Source of the DNA: Geothrix sp.
Lineage (GTDB): Bacteria; Acidobacteriota; Holophagae; Holophagales; Holophagaceae
Direction of reading: 5' to 3'
Length of the DNA stretch: 64,000 nt
Assembly (NCBI GenBank): GCA_019449415.1
Contig: JAGRPP010000023.1
Location: 186,001 to 250,000, forward strand
In this document: in pieces, positions 53,424-63,188 of the stretch
Layout of the letters: the number at the start of each line of letters is the position of its first letter
Numbering within the stretch: position 1 is the stretch's first letter
Made by a program: the position numbers and the translations under genes
The notes under the pieces: generated by a model
Told to the model about the DNA's origin: nothing
The model's database searches: none
Seen by the model: only the letters and a program-made list of their open reading frames with translations

Positions 53424-55165
53424 TGGCCTCCCTGCTCCAGAGCCTGCCCTCTGCGCGCCACCCGCTCTGGCGGGGCCTGGGCTGGGGTCTGGCCGCGGGC
53501 ACCCTGGGGTTGACGCTGCGCTTCCTCCTGGTGGGTGGCGGCGGCATGCCGGGCCGCACCGTGGGCGGCGATCCGCTGTTCGGCGAAGGCACCAAGGGCA
53601 GCGTAGGCACCCTCACGGAGCAGCTGGGCCAGAACCGCATGGTGTTGGCCTACAAGACCATCGAAGGCTCCGAAGAGGATCTGCGCCTGGACCAGGTGAG
53701 GGGCTCCCTGGACGAGCCGGCCGGGAAGTGGCGTCTGCTCTCGCCCAAGGCCCGCCGTCAGACCGGGGTCTGGACCCTACAGGGCCCCATGGACCTGGGC
53801 GTGGCCCAGCCCGGGACCACCACTCCGCTCGGCAAGGGCCGCATCGAGAGCGAGGGCCCGGCCCTCCGCTGGACTGGCGGGGAATGGGAGGGCCTGGCCC
53901 CCCTGCACTGGGAATCCCTGGAGGGTTCCACCCGGGGCACCTGGAACCTGCCCGCGGGCTGGCGCCGGGAGATCGACGGCCGCTTCCGCGTGGAGCGGGG
54001 CCCCGTGCGCTGGCTGGCGCCGACGGACGGCACGGCCCCCGCCACGCTCAAGGCCATGGACGCCGACCGGCTCTGGGCCACGCCGGGGTTCCTGTCGGGC
54101 CACCTGGAAGGGGTGAGGGCGAGCCTGGCGGAAGGCTCGCTCCAGGCCTCGGTGGCCGATCTCACGCCGGATACGGTGATCTGGCCGGGGCCCCTGGCCT
54201 TCGAGCGCGCCGACGGCTGGCGGGGTGAGGCCAAGGGAGGGGTGGCCCCGCGTCCCGCCCCGGGCGCCCGCTTCCAGCAGGTGGAGCTGAGGGGCTTCCG
54301 GGCGCGCCGGGCAGTGGCCGGCGGGGAGGAGCACCTGTCCACGGAGGGGGCGCGCTGGACCCCGGCGGGACTGCGCCTCGAGGGGAGCGTGGTCTGGGAT
54401 CAGCCCCTGGATGGCCAGCGCCTCATGCTGAAGGCCCCGCGGGTCTTCATGCGGGAAGCGCCCGGCCAGGACCTGCCGGCCTCCCTGCCGATCGGTCATG
54501 CTGCGGCGGAAGGTCAGGCCCTGCTCACCTGGGGGCGGCGCAGCCTCTCGTCGCCGCGGATCCTGGTGGAGCGGGCCACGCGCCGCTGGAAGCTCCAGGC
54601 GCCGGTCCTGGGCCGCGGGGAGGAGGGCACCTTCACGGGCGGGGCGGGGCAGGGCGATCCCCGGGCCTGGACCATCGAAGGTCCCGTACAGCTGAACCTG
54701 TTTTCCGGCGGAAGCCTGCGGGGGGCGAAGCTCGTCTGGGAGGACGCACTCTGGACGCTGACGGGCCGCCCCGCCGCTTGGAGCCGGCTGCGGGAGCGGC
54801 TCTCCGGGCCGCGCATCGTCCGTCAGGGCGAGGTGGTGAGCTTTCCCGAAGGCCTGAGCGGGACCCTGGCCGCTGCGGACGGGGACCTGTTCCTGCGGGC
54901 GGAGCGGGGCCAGAGCGAGGCCCAGAAGATCACCCTCGGCGGCGGGGTGGAGTGCCAGGGCCAGGGCTGGCGGCTGGCGGCGGACACCGTGATCGTCACC
55001 GTCGGGCCTGACCGCACCGTACGGCTCATCCAGGCGGAGGGGACCGTGACTTTGCGCGGGCGCCTCGGCGAAGGCCAGGGCGAGGCCCTGGAGCTGGAGC
55101 CCGGACCCCAGACCGTGCGGTGGCAAGGTCGGGTGCGCGGCAAGGGGGCAGGCTCCGGCTGGTGA
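53420..55165 (+). CDS. LptA/LptC-like envelope protein
   Basis: The 581-residue protein has an N-terminal membrane helix (LWRGLGWGLAAGTLGLTLRFLLVGGGG), then long beta-repetitive sequence. A C-terminal part reads FLRAERGQSEAQKITLGGGVECQGQGWRLAADTVIVTVGPDRTVRLIQAEGTVTLRGRLGEGQGEALELEPG, matching the OstA/LptA beta-jellyroll repeat. Given lptB and rpoN 3.3 kb downstream, it is probably the periplasmic bridge component of lipopolysaccharide export. Its size, with an N-terminal LptC-like part and C-terminal LptA-like part, suggests a fused or expanded form. Confidence 0.72.
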   Translation: MMASLLQSLPSARHPLWRGLGWGLAAGTLGLTLRFLLVGGGGMPGRTVGGDPLFGEGTKGSVGTLTEQLGQNRMVLAYKTIEGSEEDLRLDQVRGSLDEPAGKWRLLSPKARRQTGVWTLQGPMDLGVAQPGTTTPLGKGRIESEGPALRWTGGEWEGLAPLHWESLEGSTRGTWNLPAGWRREIDGRFRVERGPVRWLAPTDGTAPATLKAMDADRLWATPGFLSGHLEGVRASLAEGSLQASVADLTPDTVIWPGPLAFERADGWRGEAKGGVAPRPAPGARFQQVELRGFRARRAVAGGEEHLSTEGARWTPAGLRLEGSVVWDQPLDGQRLMLKAPRVFMREAPGQDLPASLPIGHAAAEGQALLTWGRRSLSSPRILVERATRRWKLQAPVLGRGEEGTFTGGAGQGDPRAWTIEGPVQLNLFSGGSLRGAKLVWEDALWTLTGRPAAWSRLRERLSGPRIVRQGEVVSFPEGLSGTLAAADGDLFLRAERGQSEAQKITLGGGVECQGQGWRLAADTVIVTVGPDRTVRLIQAEGTVTLRGRLGEGQGEALELEPGPQTVRWQGRVRGKGAGSGW

Positions 55166-55216
55166 TGCCGGGCGCTTTTCGGGCATGATGGGGCAAACCT
55201 CGTATTAGGAGGCACC

Positions 55217-58200
55217 ATGTCCCGATTCCGTTCCCTTGCGCCCTTGGCCTTCATCCTGGTGGCCGCGCCGGTCCTGGCCGCACCCGCCGCCAAGCCGGCG
55301 GCCAAGCCGGAGGCCGCGGCCTCCAAGGACTCGCCCCTGGCGGCGCTGCCCTTTCGGAACATCGGCCCCGCCGTCACTTCGGGCCGGGTGGGCGACATCG
55401 CCATCGATGCCCGGAAACCGGACACCTGGTATGTGGCGGCGGCCTCCGGCGGCGTGTGGAAGACCCTTAATGGGGGCACCACCTGGTCGCCCATCTTCGA
55501 CAAGGAAGGCTCCTTCTCCATCGGCTGCATCACGATCGACCCCCGCGATCCCCTCACGGTCTGGGTGGGCACGGGCGAGAACAACTCGCAGCGCTCCGTG
55601 GCCTACGGCGATGGTGTGTACCGCAGTCTCGACGGCGGGAAGACCTGGGAGAACATGGGGCTGAAGACCAGCGAGCACATCGCGAAGATCCTCGTGGATC
55701 CCCGGGACAGCCGGGTGGTGTTCGTGGCCTCCCAGGGCCCGCTGTGGAAGGAAGGCGGGGAGCGCGGGCTCTACAAGTCCACGGATGCAGGGAAGACCTG
55801 GAAGGCCGTGCTCACCGTGGACGCCCACACCGGCGTGACGGATGTGCTGATGGATCCCCGGAACCCGGATGTGATGTACGCGGCCTCGTACCAGCGGCGC
55901 CGCCATGTGTGGGGCATGGTGGATGGCGGTCCCGGCGCGGGCATCCACAAGAGCCTGGACGGCGGACAGACCTGGACCCGTCTGAAGGAGGGCCTGCCCA
56001 AGGAGGACATGGGGCGCATCGGTCTGGCCATCCCCGAGGGCGAGCCGGACACGGTCTACGCCACCATCGAAGCCGCCAACAAGGCGGGGGGCTTCTTCCG
56101 CAGCATCGACGGAGGGCGGAACTGGGAGCGCCGCAACGAGATGGTGTCGGGGAGCGCCCAGTACTACCAGGAGCTCTTCTGCGATCCCAAGGATCCGAAG
56201 CGCGTCTACTCCCTGGACACCTGGATGCAGGTGACCGAAGACGGCGGCAAGACCTGGCGGCGCGTGGGCGAGACCCACAAGCATGTCGACAATCACGCGC
56301 TCTGGATCGATCCCGCGAACACGGACCACCTGATCTCCGGCTGCGACGGCGGCGTCTACGAGAGCCGCGACCGTGGCGCCACCTGGGAGTTCAAGGCCAA
56401 CCTGCCGATCATCCAGTACTACCGCGTGGCCGTGGACAATGCCCGGCCCTTCTACACCATCTACGGCGGCACCCAGGACAACTACTCCATGGGCGGCCCC
56501 AGCCGCACCCGCAATCTCCACGGAGCCACGAACCACGACTGGTTCGTGACACAGGGGGGCGATGGCTTCTACAGCCAGGCGGATCCCGAAGATCCCGACA
56601 CGGTGTATTCGGAAAGCCAGTACGGCGGCCTGGCCCGCTTCGACCGCCGCACGGGCGAGCGCGTGGAGCTTCAGCCCCAGCCGGCGCCCGGCGAGGAACC
56701 CTACCGCTGGAACTGGGATGCGCCGCTGCTGCTGAGCCCGCACAACTCGAAGCGCCTCTACTTCGCCGCACAGAAACTCTTCCGCAGCGACGATCGCGGA
56801 AACAACTGGACGGCCGTGAGCCCCGATCTCACCCGGAAGATCGACCGCAGCCGCCTGAAGATCATGGACAAGGTGCAGAGCGTGGATGCCGTGGCCCGCA
56901 ACGCCTCCACCAGCTTCTTCGGCAACATCGTGGCCTTCACCGAGAGCCCCAAGGTGGAAGGGCTGCTCTATGCCGGCACCGACGATGGCCTCATCCAGAT
57001 CAGCGAGGATGGCGGCAAGGTCTGGCGGAAAACCGAGCGCTTCCCCGGTGTGCCCGACCTCACCTATGTGGCCTGCCTCAGCGCGAGCCCGCACCAGGCC
57101 GGCACGGTGTACGCCGCCTTCAACAACCACAAGACCGGCGACTTCAAGCCCTACCTGATGCGCTCGCGGGACCGCGGCCGCAGCTGGGAAGCCCTTGCCG
57201 GAGGCCTGCCCGAGCGCGGCAGCGTCTACACCGTGCGGGAGGATCCGGCCCGTGAAGGCCTTCTCTACTGCGGCACGGAGTTCGGCCTGTTCTTCAGCCT
57301 CGATGCCGGCAAGTCCTGGTCGAAGTTCACGGACCTGCCCACCATCGCTGTGAAGGACCTGGCCATCCAGGCCCGGGAGGGCGATCTGGTCGTGGCCACC
57401 TTCGGGCGGGGGTTCTATGTCCTGGACGACCTGACGGCCCTGCGCGAAGCCCGCGCCGAGCATCTGGAGCAGGAGGCCCACCTGTTTGGCCTCCGGCCCG
57501 CCCTCGCCTATGTGCCCGCCGTGCCCTTCGGCGGGCCCGGGAAGTCCTTCCAGGGCGAGGCGCTCTTCCTGGCGCCCAACCCGCCGTTCGGTGCGGTGTT
57601 CACCTACCATGTGAAGGCGGAGCCGAAGACCCTGAAGAAGCAGCGCCAGGCTCAGGAAAAGGACGCCGTGAAGGCCGGGCAGGATCCCGCGACTCCCTCC
57701 TGGGACGCGCTGCGCGCAGAGGACCGCGAGCTCGCGCCCACGGCGGTGCTGACCATCGCCGCCGCGGACGGACAGGTGGTGCGCCGCATCACGGGGAAAT
57801 CCGAGAAGGGCCTGCACCGTGTGGCGTGGGATCTGCGCTTCCCGAATCCCGCGCCGATCCGCCTGAAGGTTCCGGGTGAGCGCGATCCATGGGACTACGG
57901 CGCCCACGGGGCTCTGGCGGCGCCGGGCCGCTACCAGGCCACCCTGGCCTTCCAGGTGGACGGAGTGCTGAAGCCCGTGGCGGGCCCCGTGGCCTTCGAG
58001 GTGAAGCCCCTGGATGCCGACCGGCTGTCGCCCGCCCAGTGGGTGGAGTTCAGCTCGTTCTGCGCACGCATGGGCGAGGCCCAGCGCGCGGCCATGGCCG
58101 CCTCGGAGCGCCTGACCGAGGCCCAGAACCGGCTCGACCATGTGCGGAAGGCCCTCCTTGAATCGCCAGCGGCGGATCCGGCCCTGCTGGCCCGAGCTCG

Positions 58201-58498
58201 TACGCTCCACGGTGAGCTGAAGGACCTGCGCAGCCTGCTGAGCGGCGATGCCACCGTGGCCTCCCGTCAGGAGCCCACGGCCCCAGGTGTTCTGGGGCGC
58301 GTCGGCGAGGTCACGGGCAGCGTCTGGGCCACCACCCAGCTGCCCACGGGCACCCAGCGCCAGAACCTGGCCTGGGCCGAGGAGGGGCTCAAGGCCTTCC
58401 AGGGCCGGTTCGACGCCGCTTCGGGGCTGCTGAAGACTCTGGAGGACGCTCTGGAGACCGCCAAGGCCCCCTATACCCCCGGGCGCACCTCCCGCTAG
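55217..58498 (+). CDS. VPS10/sortilin-like secreted BNR-repeat protein
   Basis: The 1093-residue protein has signal peptide [21 protein letters not shown] and an Ala/Lys/Pro linker. About 700 residues of BNR/sortilin-type repeats follow, each carrying the S/T-x-D-x-G-x-x-W motif ([77 protein letters not shown]). The C-terminal ~300 residues have a beta domain and helices with [14 protein letters not shown]. Such ten-bladed propellers bind peptides or glycans outside the cytoplasm. GGAGG precedes the ATG. It splits the usual lptA/lptC-lptB neighbours. Confidence 0.88.
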   Translation: MSRFRSLAPLAFILVAAPVLAAPAAKPAAKPEAAASKDSPLAALPFRNIGPAVTSGRVGDIAIDARKPDTWYVAAASGGVWKTLNGGTTWSPIFDKEGSFSIGCITIDPRDPLTVWVGTGENNSQRSVAYGDGVYRSLDGGKTWENMGLKTSEHIAKILVDPRDSRVVFVASQGPLWKEGGERGLYKSTDAGKTWKAVLTVDAHTGVTDVLMDPRNPDVMYAASYQRRRHVWGMVDGGPGAGIHKSLDGGQTWTRLKEGLPKEDMGRIGLAIPEGEPDTVYATIEAANKAGGFFRSIDGGRNWERRNEMVSGSAQYYQELFCDPKDPKRVYSLDTWMQVTEDGGKTWRRVGETHKHVDNHALWIDPANTDHLISGCDGGVYESRDRGATWEFKANLPIIQYYRVAVDNARPFYTIYGGTQDNYSMGGPSRTRNLHGATNHDWFVTQGGDGFYSQADPEDPDTVYSESQYGGLARFDRRTGERVELQPQPAPGEEPYRWNWDAPLLLSPHNSKRLYFAAQKLFRSDDRGNNWTAVSPDLTRKIDRSRLKIMDKVQSVDAVARNASTSFFGNIVAFTESPKVEGLLYAGTDDGLIQISEDGGKVWRKTERFPGVPDLTYVACLSASPHQAGTVYAAFNNHKTGDFKPYLMRSRDRGRSWEALAGGLPERGSVYTVREDPAREGLLYCGTEFGLFFSLDAGKSWSKFTDLPTIAVKDLAIQAREGDLVVATFGRGFYVLDDLTALREARAEHLEQEAHLFGLRPALAYVPAVPFGGPGKSFQGEALFLAPNPPFGAVFTYHVKAEPKTLKKQRQAQEKDAVKAGQDPATPSWDALRAEDRELAPTAVLTIAAADGQVVRRITGKSEKGLHRVAWDLRFPNPAPIRLKVPGERDPWDYGAHGALAAPGRYQATLAFQVDGVLKPVAGPVAFEVKPLDADRLSPAQWVEFSSFCARMGEAQRAAMAASERLTEAQNRLDHVRKALLESPAADPALLARARTLHGELKDLRSLLSGDATVASRQEPTAPGVLGRVGEVTGSVWATTQLPTGTQRQNLAWAEEGLKAFQGRFDAASGLLKTLEDALETAKAPYTPGRTSR

Positions 58499-58508
58499 GA
58501 CTTTTATC

Positions 58509-58530
58509 CGCGCGCCGGCCACGGCGCGCG
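58509..58530. terminator. GC hairpin after VPS10-like gene
   Basis: CGCGCGCCG / CGGCGCGCG is a 9-bp stem with a GCCA loop, 10 bases after the stop. No T-tract follows, so it may be a pause or a stabiliser rather than a full terminator. Confidence 0.5.
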
Positions 58531-58571
58531 GCCTCGGCGCGATCGGGCAGCCAGTATGTTCTGATAGAGCC

Positions 58572-59309
58572 ATGACCGAGCAGACTCCCTGCCTTGAGGC
58601 CGTGAACCTCCAGAAACGCTATGGCGACCGCACCGTGGTGCGGGATGTGAGTCTCTGCGTGGGCACGGGTGAAGTGGTGGGGCTCCTGGGACCCAACGGG
58701 GCCGGCAAGACCACGACCTTCTACATGGTGGTGGGCGTGGAGGCCCCGGACCGGGGCAGCATCCGCTGGCTGGGGCAGGATGTCACGGCCCTGCCCATGC
58801 ATCGGCGGGCGCGACTGGGCATCGGCTACCTGGCCCAGGAGTCCAGCGTGTTCCGGGGTTTGACGGTGTGGGAGAATCTCATGGCACTGGCGGAATTGCA
58901 GCCGGTCCCGAAGGCGGAGCAGAAGGACCGCTGTGAGCGGCTTCTGGCCGACTTCCATCTGGACAGGGTGCGCGACACGCTGGGCATGAGCCTGTCGGGC
59001 GGCGAGCGACGACGCTGCGAACTGGCGCGGGCCCTGGTGACCGAGCCCCGCATCATGCTGTTGGACGAGCCCTTCGCCGGCGTGGATCCCAAGTCCGTAC
59101 TGGAGATTCAGGGCCTCATCGCCGACCTCAAGGCGCGAGGCATCGGCGTGCTCATCACCGACCACAATGTCCGCGAGACCTTGCAGATCGCCGACCGCGC
59201 CTATATCTTGGCGGACGGGATGATCATGAAACACGGCTTGCCCAGTGAGATCGCAGAGGATCCGGACATTCGCCGGGTCTACTTGGGCGACCGGTTCAGG
59301 CTGGACTGA
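58572..59309 (+). CDS. lptB: LPS export ABC ATPase LptB
   Basis: The 245-residue ATPase drives lipopolysaccharide extraction by LptFG. Walker [27 protein letters not shown]-loop [22 protein letters not shown], signature [15 protein letters not shown], Walker [15 protein letters not shown]-loop [11 protein letters not shown], and the LptB tail [31 protein letters not shown]. It shares one base with rpoN (TGATG), so the two are coupled. Confidence 0.96.
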   Translation: MTEQTPCLEAVNLQKRYGDRTVVRDVSLCVGTGEVVGLLGPNGAGKTTTFYMVVGVEAPDRGSIRWLGQDVTALPMHRRARLGIGYLAQESSVFRGLTVWENLMALAELQPVPKAEQKDRCERLLADFHLDRVRDTLGMSLSGGERRRCELARALVTEPRIMLLDEPFAGVDPKSVLEIQGLIADLKARGIGVLITDHNVRETLQIADRAYILADGMIMKHGLPSEIAEDPDIRRVYLGDRFRLD

Positions 59310-60877
59310 TGGCTGCCGGTCCCTTCCTCTCCCAGCGCCTGGCCCAGAGCCAGACCCTCGCGCTCACGCCGGCCATGCAGCTGAAGCTCAAGCTGTGGCA
59401 GATGAACCTGCAGGAACTGTCGCAAACCATCGAGCGGGAACTTGAGGACAACCCCCTGCTGGAGCTGGCCGAGGACAGCGACGAGGTGCCGACCCTCGAG
59501 GCCATCGAGGAGGGACGCGATTCGGATGTGACGGAAGCCTCGGGCGATCAGGCCTCCGATGGCGTCGAGCTGCCCGAGGGGGTGGACACCGTCGATCTGG
59601 GACCGATGCTGGACGCGGCGGGTGAAATGAATCCCGAAAACGATCTGGAGCGGTTCACGGAAGAGGGCGTGGCCCAGGTCCAGGAAACCGAACTGGGCGC
59701 GGAAAACAGCTGGGACCAGGATCTCCCCCGCACCAGCAACCTGCCGGAAGAGGACCGCCTCTCCTGGGAGGACCGGCTCAGCGCCTTTGAATCGCTGCAG
59801 GATCACCTGGTGGGCCAGCTCTACGAGACGCTGGAGCACGAGGACCCCCGGGCGCCCCTGGTGGAGCGGCTCATCGACCGGATGGATCCCAAGGGCTTCA
59901 TCCGTCTGGATCCCGACCAGCCTTCCGTGGAGGTCAGCCCTGCAGCGCTGGCGGCGGATTTCGGCGTCACTGAGGAAGAGCTTCGCGCGGCGCTGGATGT
60001 GCTCCAGGAGTTCGATCCCTCCGGCGTGGGCTGCTTCACGGTGCAGGAGAGCCTGCTGCTCCAGCTGCGCCACGCGGGCGCGGAACCCGACGATCTGGCC
60101 GTCCGCATCATCCAGGATCATTCGGAGCAGCTGTCCCAGCGCGACAGCGGCAAGCTCCGCAAGGCCCTGGGCTGTACGGATGAAGAACTCTGCCTGGCCA
60201 TGGAACAGCTCAAGCACCTCAACCCCTCGCCGGGCCGGGCCTTCGACCCCGAGGGTGAGCGCGTGGTGAAGCCGGATGTGGTGGTGCTCCGGGGCGACGA
60301 TGGCAACTGGAAGGTCTACCTCAACGACGAGGGCCTGCCCCGCCTACGCGTGAACGGCGAATACCAGCGCTTCATGGCCTCCAGCGAAGCCAAGTGCGAC
60401 AAGGATTTCATCCGCGAACGCTTCCGCAGCGCCCGGGATTTCATCCGCGGCGTGGAGGACCGCAACCGCACCGTGCTCCGCGTGTCGGCCCAGATCGTGG
60501 AACTGCAGAAGGAATTCATCGAGCACGGCATCGAGCGCCTTCGGCCCATGGTGCTGCGCGATGTGGCCGAGGCGACGGGCTTCCACGAGAGCACCATCAG
60601 CCGCGTGGTGAAGGCCAAGACCATCCACACCCCGCAGGGCCTCTACGACCTGAACTACTTCTTCTCGGCCCGGCCCAAGGAATCCGACATCTCCGCCACT
60701 GTGGTGAAACACAGGATCAAGGCTTTCGTGCAGGCCGAGGATCCCGCCAAGCCGCTCTCCGACGAGGCCATCGCCGGGTTGCTGGAACGGGATGGCATCA
60801 AGGTGGCGCGCCGCACGGTGAACAAGTACCGGGAGGAACTGAAGATTCCACCAGCTTCCCAGCGCCGGCGCCGATAA
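59309..60877 (+). CDS. rpoN: RNA polymerase sigma-54 factor
   Basis: The 522-residue protein has region I (SQRLAQSQTLALTPAMQLKLKLWQMNLQELSQTIERELEDNPLLEL), an acidic region II, the core-binding and DNA-binding region III, and the RpoN box VARRTVNKYREEL close to the C-terminus. It directs transcription from -24/-12 promoters with enhancer-binding proteins. The order lptB-rpoN-hpf is conserved in many Gram-negatives. Confidence 0.97.
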   Translation: MAAGPFLSQRLAQSQTLALTPAMQLKLKLWQMNLQELSQTIERELEDNPLLELAEDSDEVPTLEAIEEGRDSDVTEASGDQASDGVELPEGVDTVDLGPMLDAAGEMNPENDLERFTEEGVAQVQETELGAENSWDQDLPRTSNLPEEDRLSWEDRLSAFESLQDHLVGQLYETLEHEDPRAPLVERLIDRMDPKGFIRLDPDQPSVEVSPAALAADFGVTEEELRAALDVLQEFDPSGVGCFTVQESLLLQLRHAGAEPDDLAVRIIQDHSEQLSQRDSGKLRKALGCTDEELCLAMEQLKHLNPSPGRAFDPEGERVVKPDVVVLRGDDGNWKVYLNDEGLPRLRVNGEYQRFMASSEAKCDKDFIRERFRSARDFIRGVEDRNRTVLRVSAQIVELQKEFIEHGIERLRPMVLRDVAEATGFHESTISRVVKAKTIHTPQGLYDLNYFFSARPKESDISATVVKHRIKAFVQAEDPAKPLSDEAIAGLLERDGIKVARRTVNKYREELKIPPASQRRRR

Positions 60878-60929
60878 TAGGGCCGGATCCACGATCCACG
60901 GGCCACCCGGCCCTTTTCAGGAGTGTCCC

Positions 60930-61253
60930 ATGAAGGTCAACTACACCGGCCGCCACATGGAGCTCACCGAGCCCCTGAAGCAGTTCACGAAGGAGCGGCT
61001 GGACAAGATGGCCACCTACCTGGACGACATCATCGATGTCCATGTGATCCTGAGCGTGGAGAAGCACCGCCACGCGGCCGAGGTCACCCTGAAGACCCGC
61101 GCCAGCGCCTTCGTGGCCTCCGCCACCACGGACGACATGTACGCCAGCATCACCCAGGCCATCGACAAGCTGGATGTGCAGGCTCGCAAACTCCAGGGCA
61201 AGCGCAACACCCGCCCCCACGAAAGTGCCAAGGCTGGCGCCGTCGAAGAGTAG
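60930..61253 (+). CDS. hpf: Ribosome hibernation promoting factor (short form)
   Basis: The 107-residue protein MKVNYTGRHMELTEPLKQFTKERLDKMATYLDDIIDVHVILSVEKHRHAAEVTLKTRASAF has the beta-alpha-beta-beta-beta-alpha fold of the YfiA/HPF family. It binds the 30S decoding region in stationary phase. The short form lacks the long C-terminal dimerisation domain. AGGAG precedes the ATG; rpoN lies 52 bases upstream. Confidence 0.95.
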   Translation: MKVNYTGRHMELTEPLKQFTKERLDKMATYLDDIIDVHVILSVEKHRHAAEVTLKTRASAFVASATTDDMYASITQAIDKLDVQARKLQGKRNTRPHESAKAGAVEE

Positions 61254-61272
61254 GCGTCCCTGCCTTTTCCGA

Positions 61273-61302
61273 CCAAAGGCGGCCCGGCGGGGCCGCCTTT
61301 GG
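61273..61302 (+). terminator. Terminator-like hairpin after hpf
   Basis: CCAAAGGCGGCC / GGCCGCCTTTGG is a 12-bp perfect stem with a 6-base loop. Its T-content is inside the stem and no T-run follows, so partial read-through into the next genes is possible. Confidence 0.7.
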
Positions 61303-61327
61303 TATCCTTGAAGATCCGGAGTCTGCC

Positions 61328-61492
61328 ATGCCCGATCCCACTCACCTCTACGCCCCCAAGACCACCACCGAGCCCACCCAGATCTGCGAGAAGTGCCGGA
61401 ATCCCTACACGCTGGAGCACTTCCAGCACGGGGTCGAGGGCCAGGACTGCGTCTGCCGCCGCTGCCTCCAGGTGATGGGGTACAAGGTCTAG
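61328..61492 (+). CDS. Small zinc-ribbon protein
   Basis: The 54-residue protein has two Cys pairs, CEKC and CRRC, spaced like a zinc ribbon, within QICEKCRNPYTLEHFQHGVEGQDCVCRRCLQVMGYKV. Its stop is 2 bases before the mqnC start, so it is co-transcribed. The role is unknown; binding of RNA, DNA or a partner protein is possible. Confidence 0.75.
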   Translation: MPDPTHLYAPKTTTEPTQICEKCRNPYTLEHFQHGVEGQDCVCRRCLQVMGYKV

Positions 61493-61494
61493 AC

Positions 61495-62604
61495 ATGCTC
61501 AAGAGCGTCGCCTCGCCCGAAGCCATCCTGGAGGGCGTGCTCCAGGGGCGCCGGATCTCCGCCGCCGAAGCCCTGGTGCTTCTCGAACAGGCCGAGCTGC
61601 CCGACCTTGCCGTCGCCGCCACCGCAGTCCGGGACCGCCATGCCGATCCCCGGCGCGTCAGCTATGTCATTGATCGCAATGTCAACTACACCGATGTCTG
61701 CAATGTCTACTGCACCTTTTGCGCCTTCTACCACAAGCCCGGCGACAGCCGCGGCTATGTGCTGACGAAGGAGCAGCTGAAGCAGAAGGCCGAGGAGACC
61801 CAGGCCATCGGCGGCACGGGCTTCCTGCTGCAAGGCGGCGTGAACCCGGACCTGCCCTGGGACTACTACCTGGACCTGGTGCGCTACCTTCACCACGATC
61901 TGGGCATCTGGGTCCACGGCTTCTCGCCGGTGGAGATCCAGATGATGGCCAAGCTCAGCGGCCAGACGCTGGGCAAGACCATTGCGGATCTGCGCGAGGC
62001 GGGCCTAGGCTCCATCCCTGGCGGCGGCGCGGAGATCCTGGTGGACCGCATTCGGAAGAAGATCGCGCCGCTGAAGGGCGGCCGGGACAAGTGGCTCGAG
62101 GTGATGGAGGCCGCCCACGAGGAGGGCGTGAAGACCACCGGCACCATGATGTTCGGCATCACCGAGACCCTGGCCGAGCGCATCGAGCACCTGGAAGCCC
62201 TGCGCGACCAGCAGGACCGCGCGCTGGCCCGGAACAATGGCGGTGGCTACACGGCCTTCGCCGCCTGGCCCTTCCAGAGCGGCCACACGCCCTGGGAAGG
62301 CAAGGTGCCCAAGCCCACGGATGTGGAGTACCTCCGCACCATCGCCGTGGCCCGCATCTTCCTCGACAACTTCGCGCACATCCAGAGCAGCTGGGTCACC
62401 ATGGGCCGCAAGACCGGCCAGCTGGCCCTGCACTACGGCTGCGACGACATGGGCAGCCTCATGCTCGAGGAGAATGTCGTCAGCGCCGCGGGCACTTGCT
62501 ACAGCGTGAACAAGGACGAGATGACTCGCATGATCCGCTCCGCCGGCTACGAGCCCTGGCAGCGGGACAACATCTACGGCGAGGTTCCCGCCCAGGTCGG
62601 GTAG
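61495..62604 (+). CDS. mqnC: Cyclic dehypoxanthinyl futalosine synthase
   Basis: The 369-residue radical SAM enzyme catalyses the spiro-cyclisation step of menaquinone synthesis through futalosine. The cluster motif CNVYCTFC is at residues 69-76. Other landmarks are GGTGFLLQGGVNPDLPWDYYLDLVRYLHH, GLGSIPGGGAEILVDRIRKKIAPLKG, TTGTMMFGITET and NFAHIQSSWVTMGRKTGQLALHYGCDDMGSLMLEENVVSAAGT. It supports menaquinone as the quinone that feeds the CbcL-like cytochrome. Confidence 0.96.
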   Translation: MLKSVASPEAILEGVLQGRRISAAEALVLLEQAELPDLAVAATAVRDRHADPRRVSYVIDRNVNYTDVCNVYCTFCAFYHKPGDSRGYVLTKEQLKQKAEETQAIGGTGFLLQGGVNPDLPWDYYLDLVRYLHHDLGIWVHGFSPVEIQMMAKLSGQTLGKTIADLREAGLGSIPGGGAEILVDRIRKKIAPLKGGRDKWLEVMEAAHEEGVKTTGTMMFGITETLAERIEHLEALRDQQDRALARNNGGGYTAFAAWPFQSGHTPWEGKVPKPTDVEYLRTIAVARIFLDNFAHIQSSWVTMGRKTGQLALHYGCDDMGSLMLEENVVSAAGTCYSVNKDEMTRMIRSAGYEPWQRDNIYGEVPAQVG

Positions 62605-62633
62605 CCCGGTCCACCATTCAGCAGGGAGGTCCG

Positions 62634-63047
62634 ATGCGGTTCCTGTACCTCTCCCTGCTTCTGTTGATGGGCCTCGGCTGCCGTGCGCCTGAATCCACGA
62701 CACCACCCCAGGCCCGGCTCATCGTGCGCTTCCTGGACCGGGACGCGGTGCTGGACCTGGGCGCCGCACCCGCTGAAGGTCCCTGGCGCCTGATGAACGC
62801 CGGTCAGTGGGAGCCCCTGGAGGTCCGCTGGAAACTGGGCGCTCCGCGCCTGGGCGCCGCCGTGGTGGGCCGCACGGCCCCGGACTGGGTGCTGCTGGAG
62901 GATCCCGCCCAGGACACCCACCGCGTCGTCGTGCGCGGCCCCGGTCCCGAAGAACTCGCCCGCCGCAACGAGCGCATGGATCCCGGTGACCGCGACGCCC
63001 TGGCCGTGCTGGGCGTCCTGTGGGTGCTGGGATGGACGCGGTGGTGA
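62634..63047 (+). CDS. Putative lipoprotein
   Basis: The 137-residue protein begins MRFLYLSLLLLMGLGCRAPESTT, with a lipobox (LGLGC). The mature part is a small beta-rich domain (QARLIVRFLDRDAVLDLGAAPAEGPWRLMNAGQWEPLEVRWKLGAPRLGAAVVG) with a helical tail. GGGAGG precedes the ATG. It is 29 bases after mqnC and probably shares its transcript. Family not recognised. Confidence 0.8.
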   Translation: MRFLYLSLLLLMGLGCRAPESTTPPQARLIVRFLDRDAVLDLGAAPAEGPWRLMNAGQWEPLEVRWKLGAPRLGAAVVGRTAPDWVLLEDPAQDTHRVVVRGPGPEELARRNERMDPGDRDALAVLGVLWVLGWTRW

Positions 63048-63070
63048 GAGGGCGCCAGGAAACTGATTTC

Positions 63071-63146
63071 TAGCCAGGATGAAGGGGATCAAGGGGATTT
63101 CAAGAAGCTGCTCTTGTCATCCCCTCCATCCCCTTCATCCTGGCTA
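63071..63146. repeat. Solo palindromic hairpin with 9-base periodic arms
   Basis: Left arm 63071-63098 and right arm 63119-63146 are inverted copies (26 of 28 bases). Each contains 9-base units (CCAGGATGA, AGGGGATCA, AGGGGATTT). The 20-base spacer can form a further 5-bp stem. It lies between the convergent lipoprotein and XRE genes. Confidence 0.9.
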
Positions 63147-63188
63147 ATGCTTTTCTGTTGAATCCTGGCTCGCCCGCAAAGAATTGGC

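Noticed and set aside
55205-58573. Very long antisense open frame opposite the VPS10-like gene (over 1,100 codons)
   Set aside because: Its translation is low-complexity Gly/Ala/His/Arg-rich with no domain, it mirrors a real gene with signal peptide and BNR motifs, and it is expected in such GC-rich DNA.
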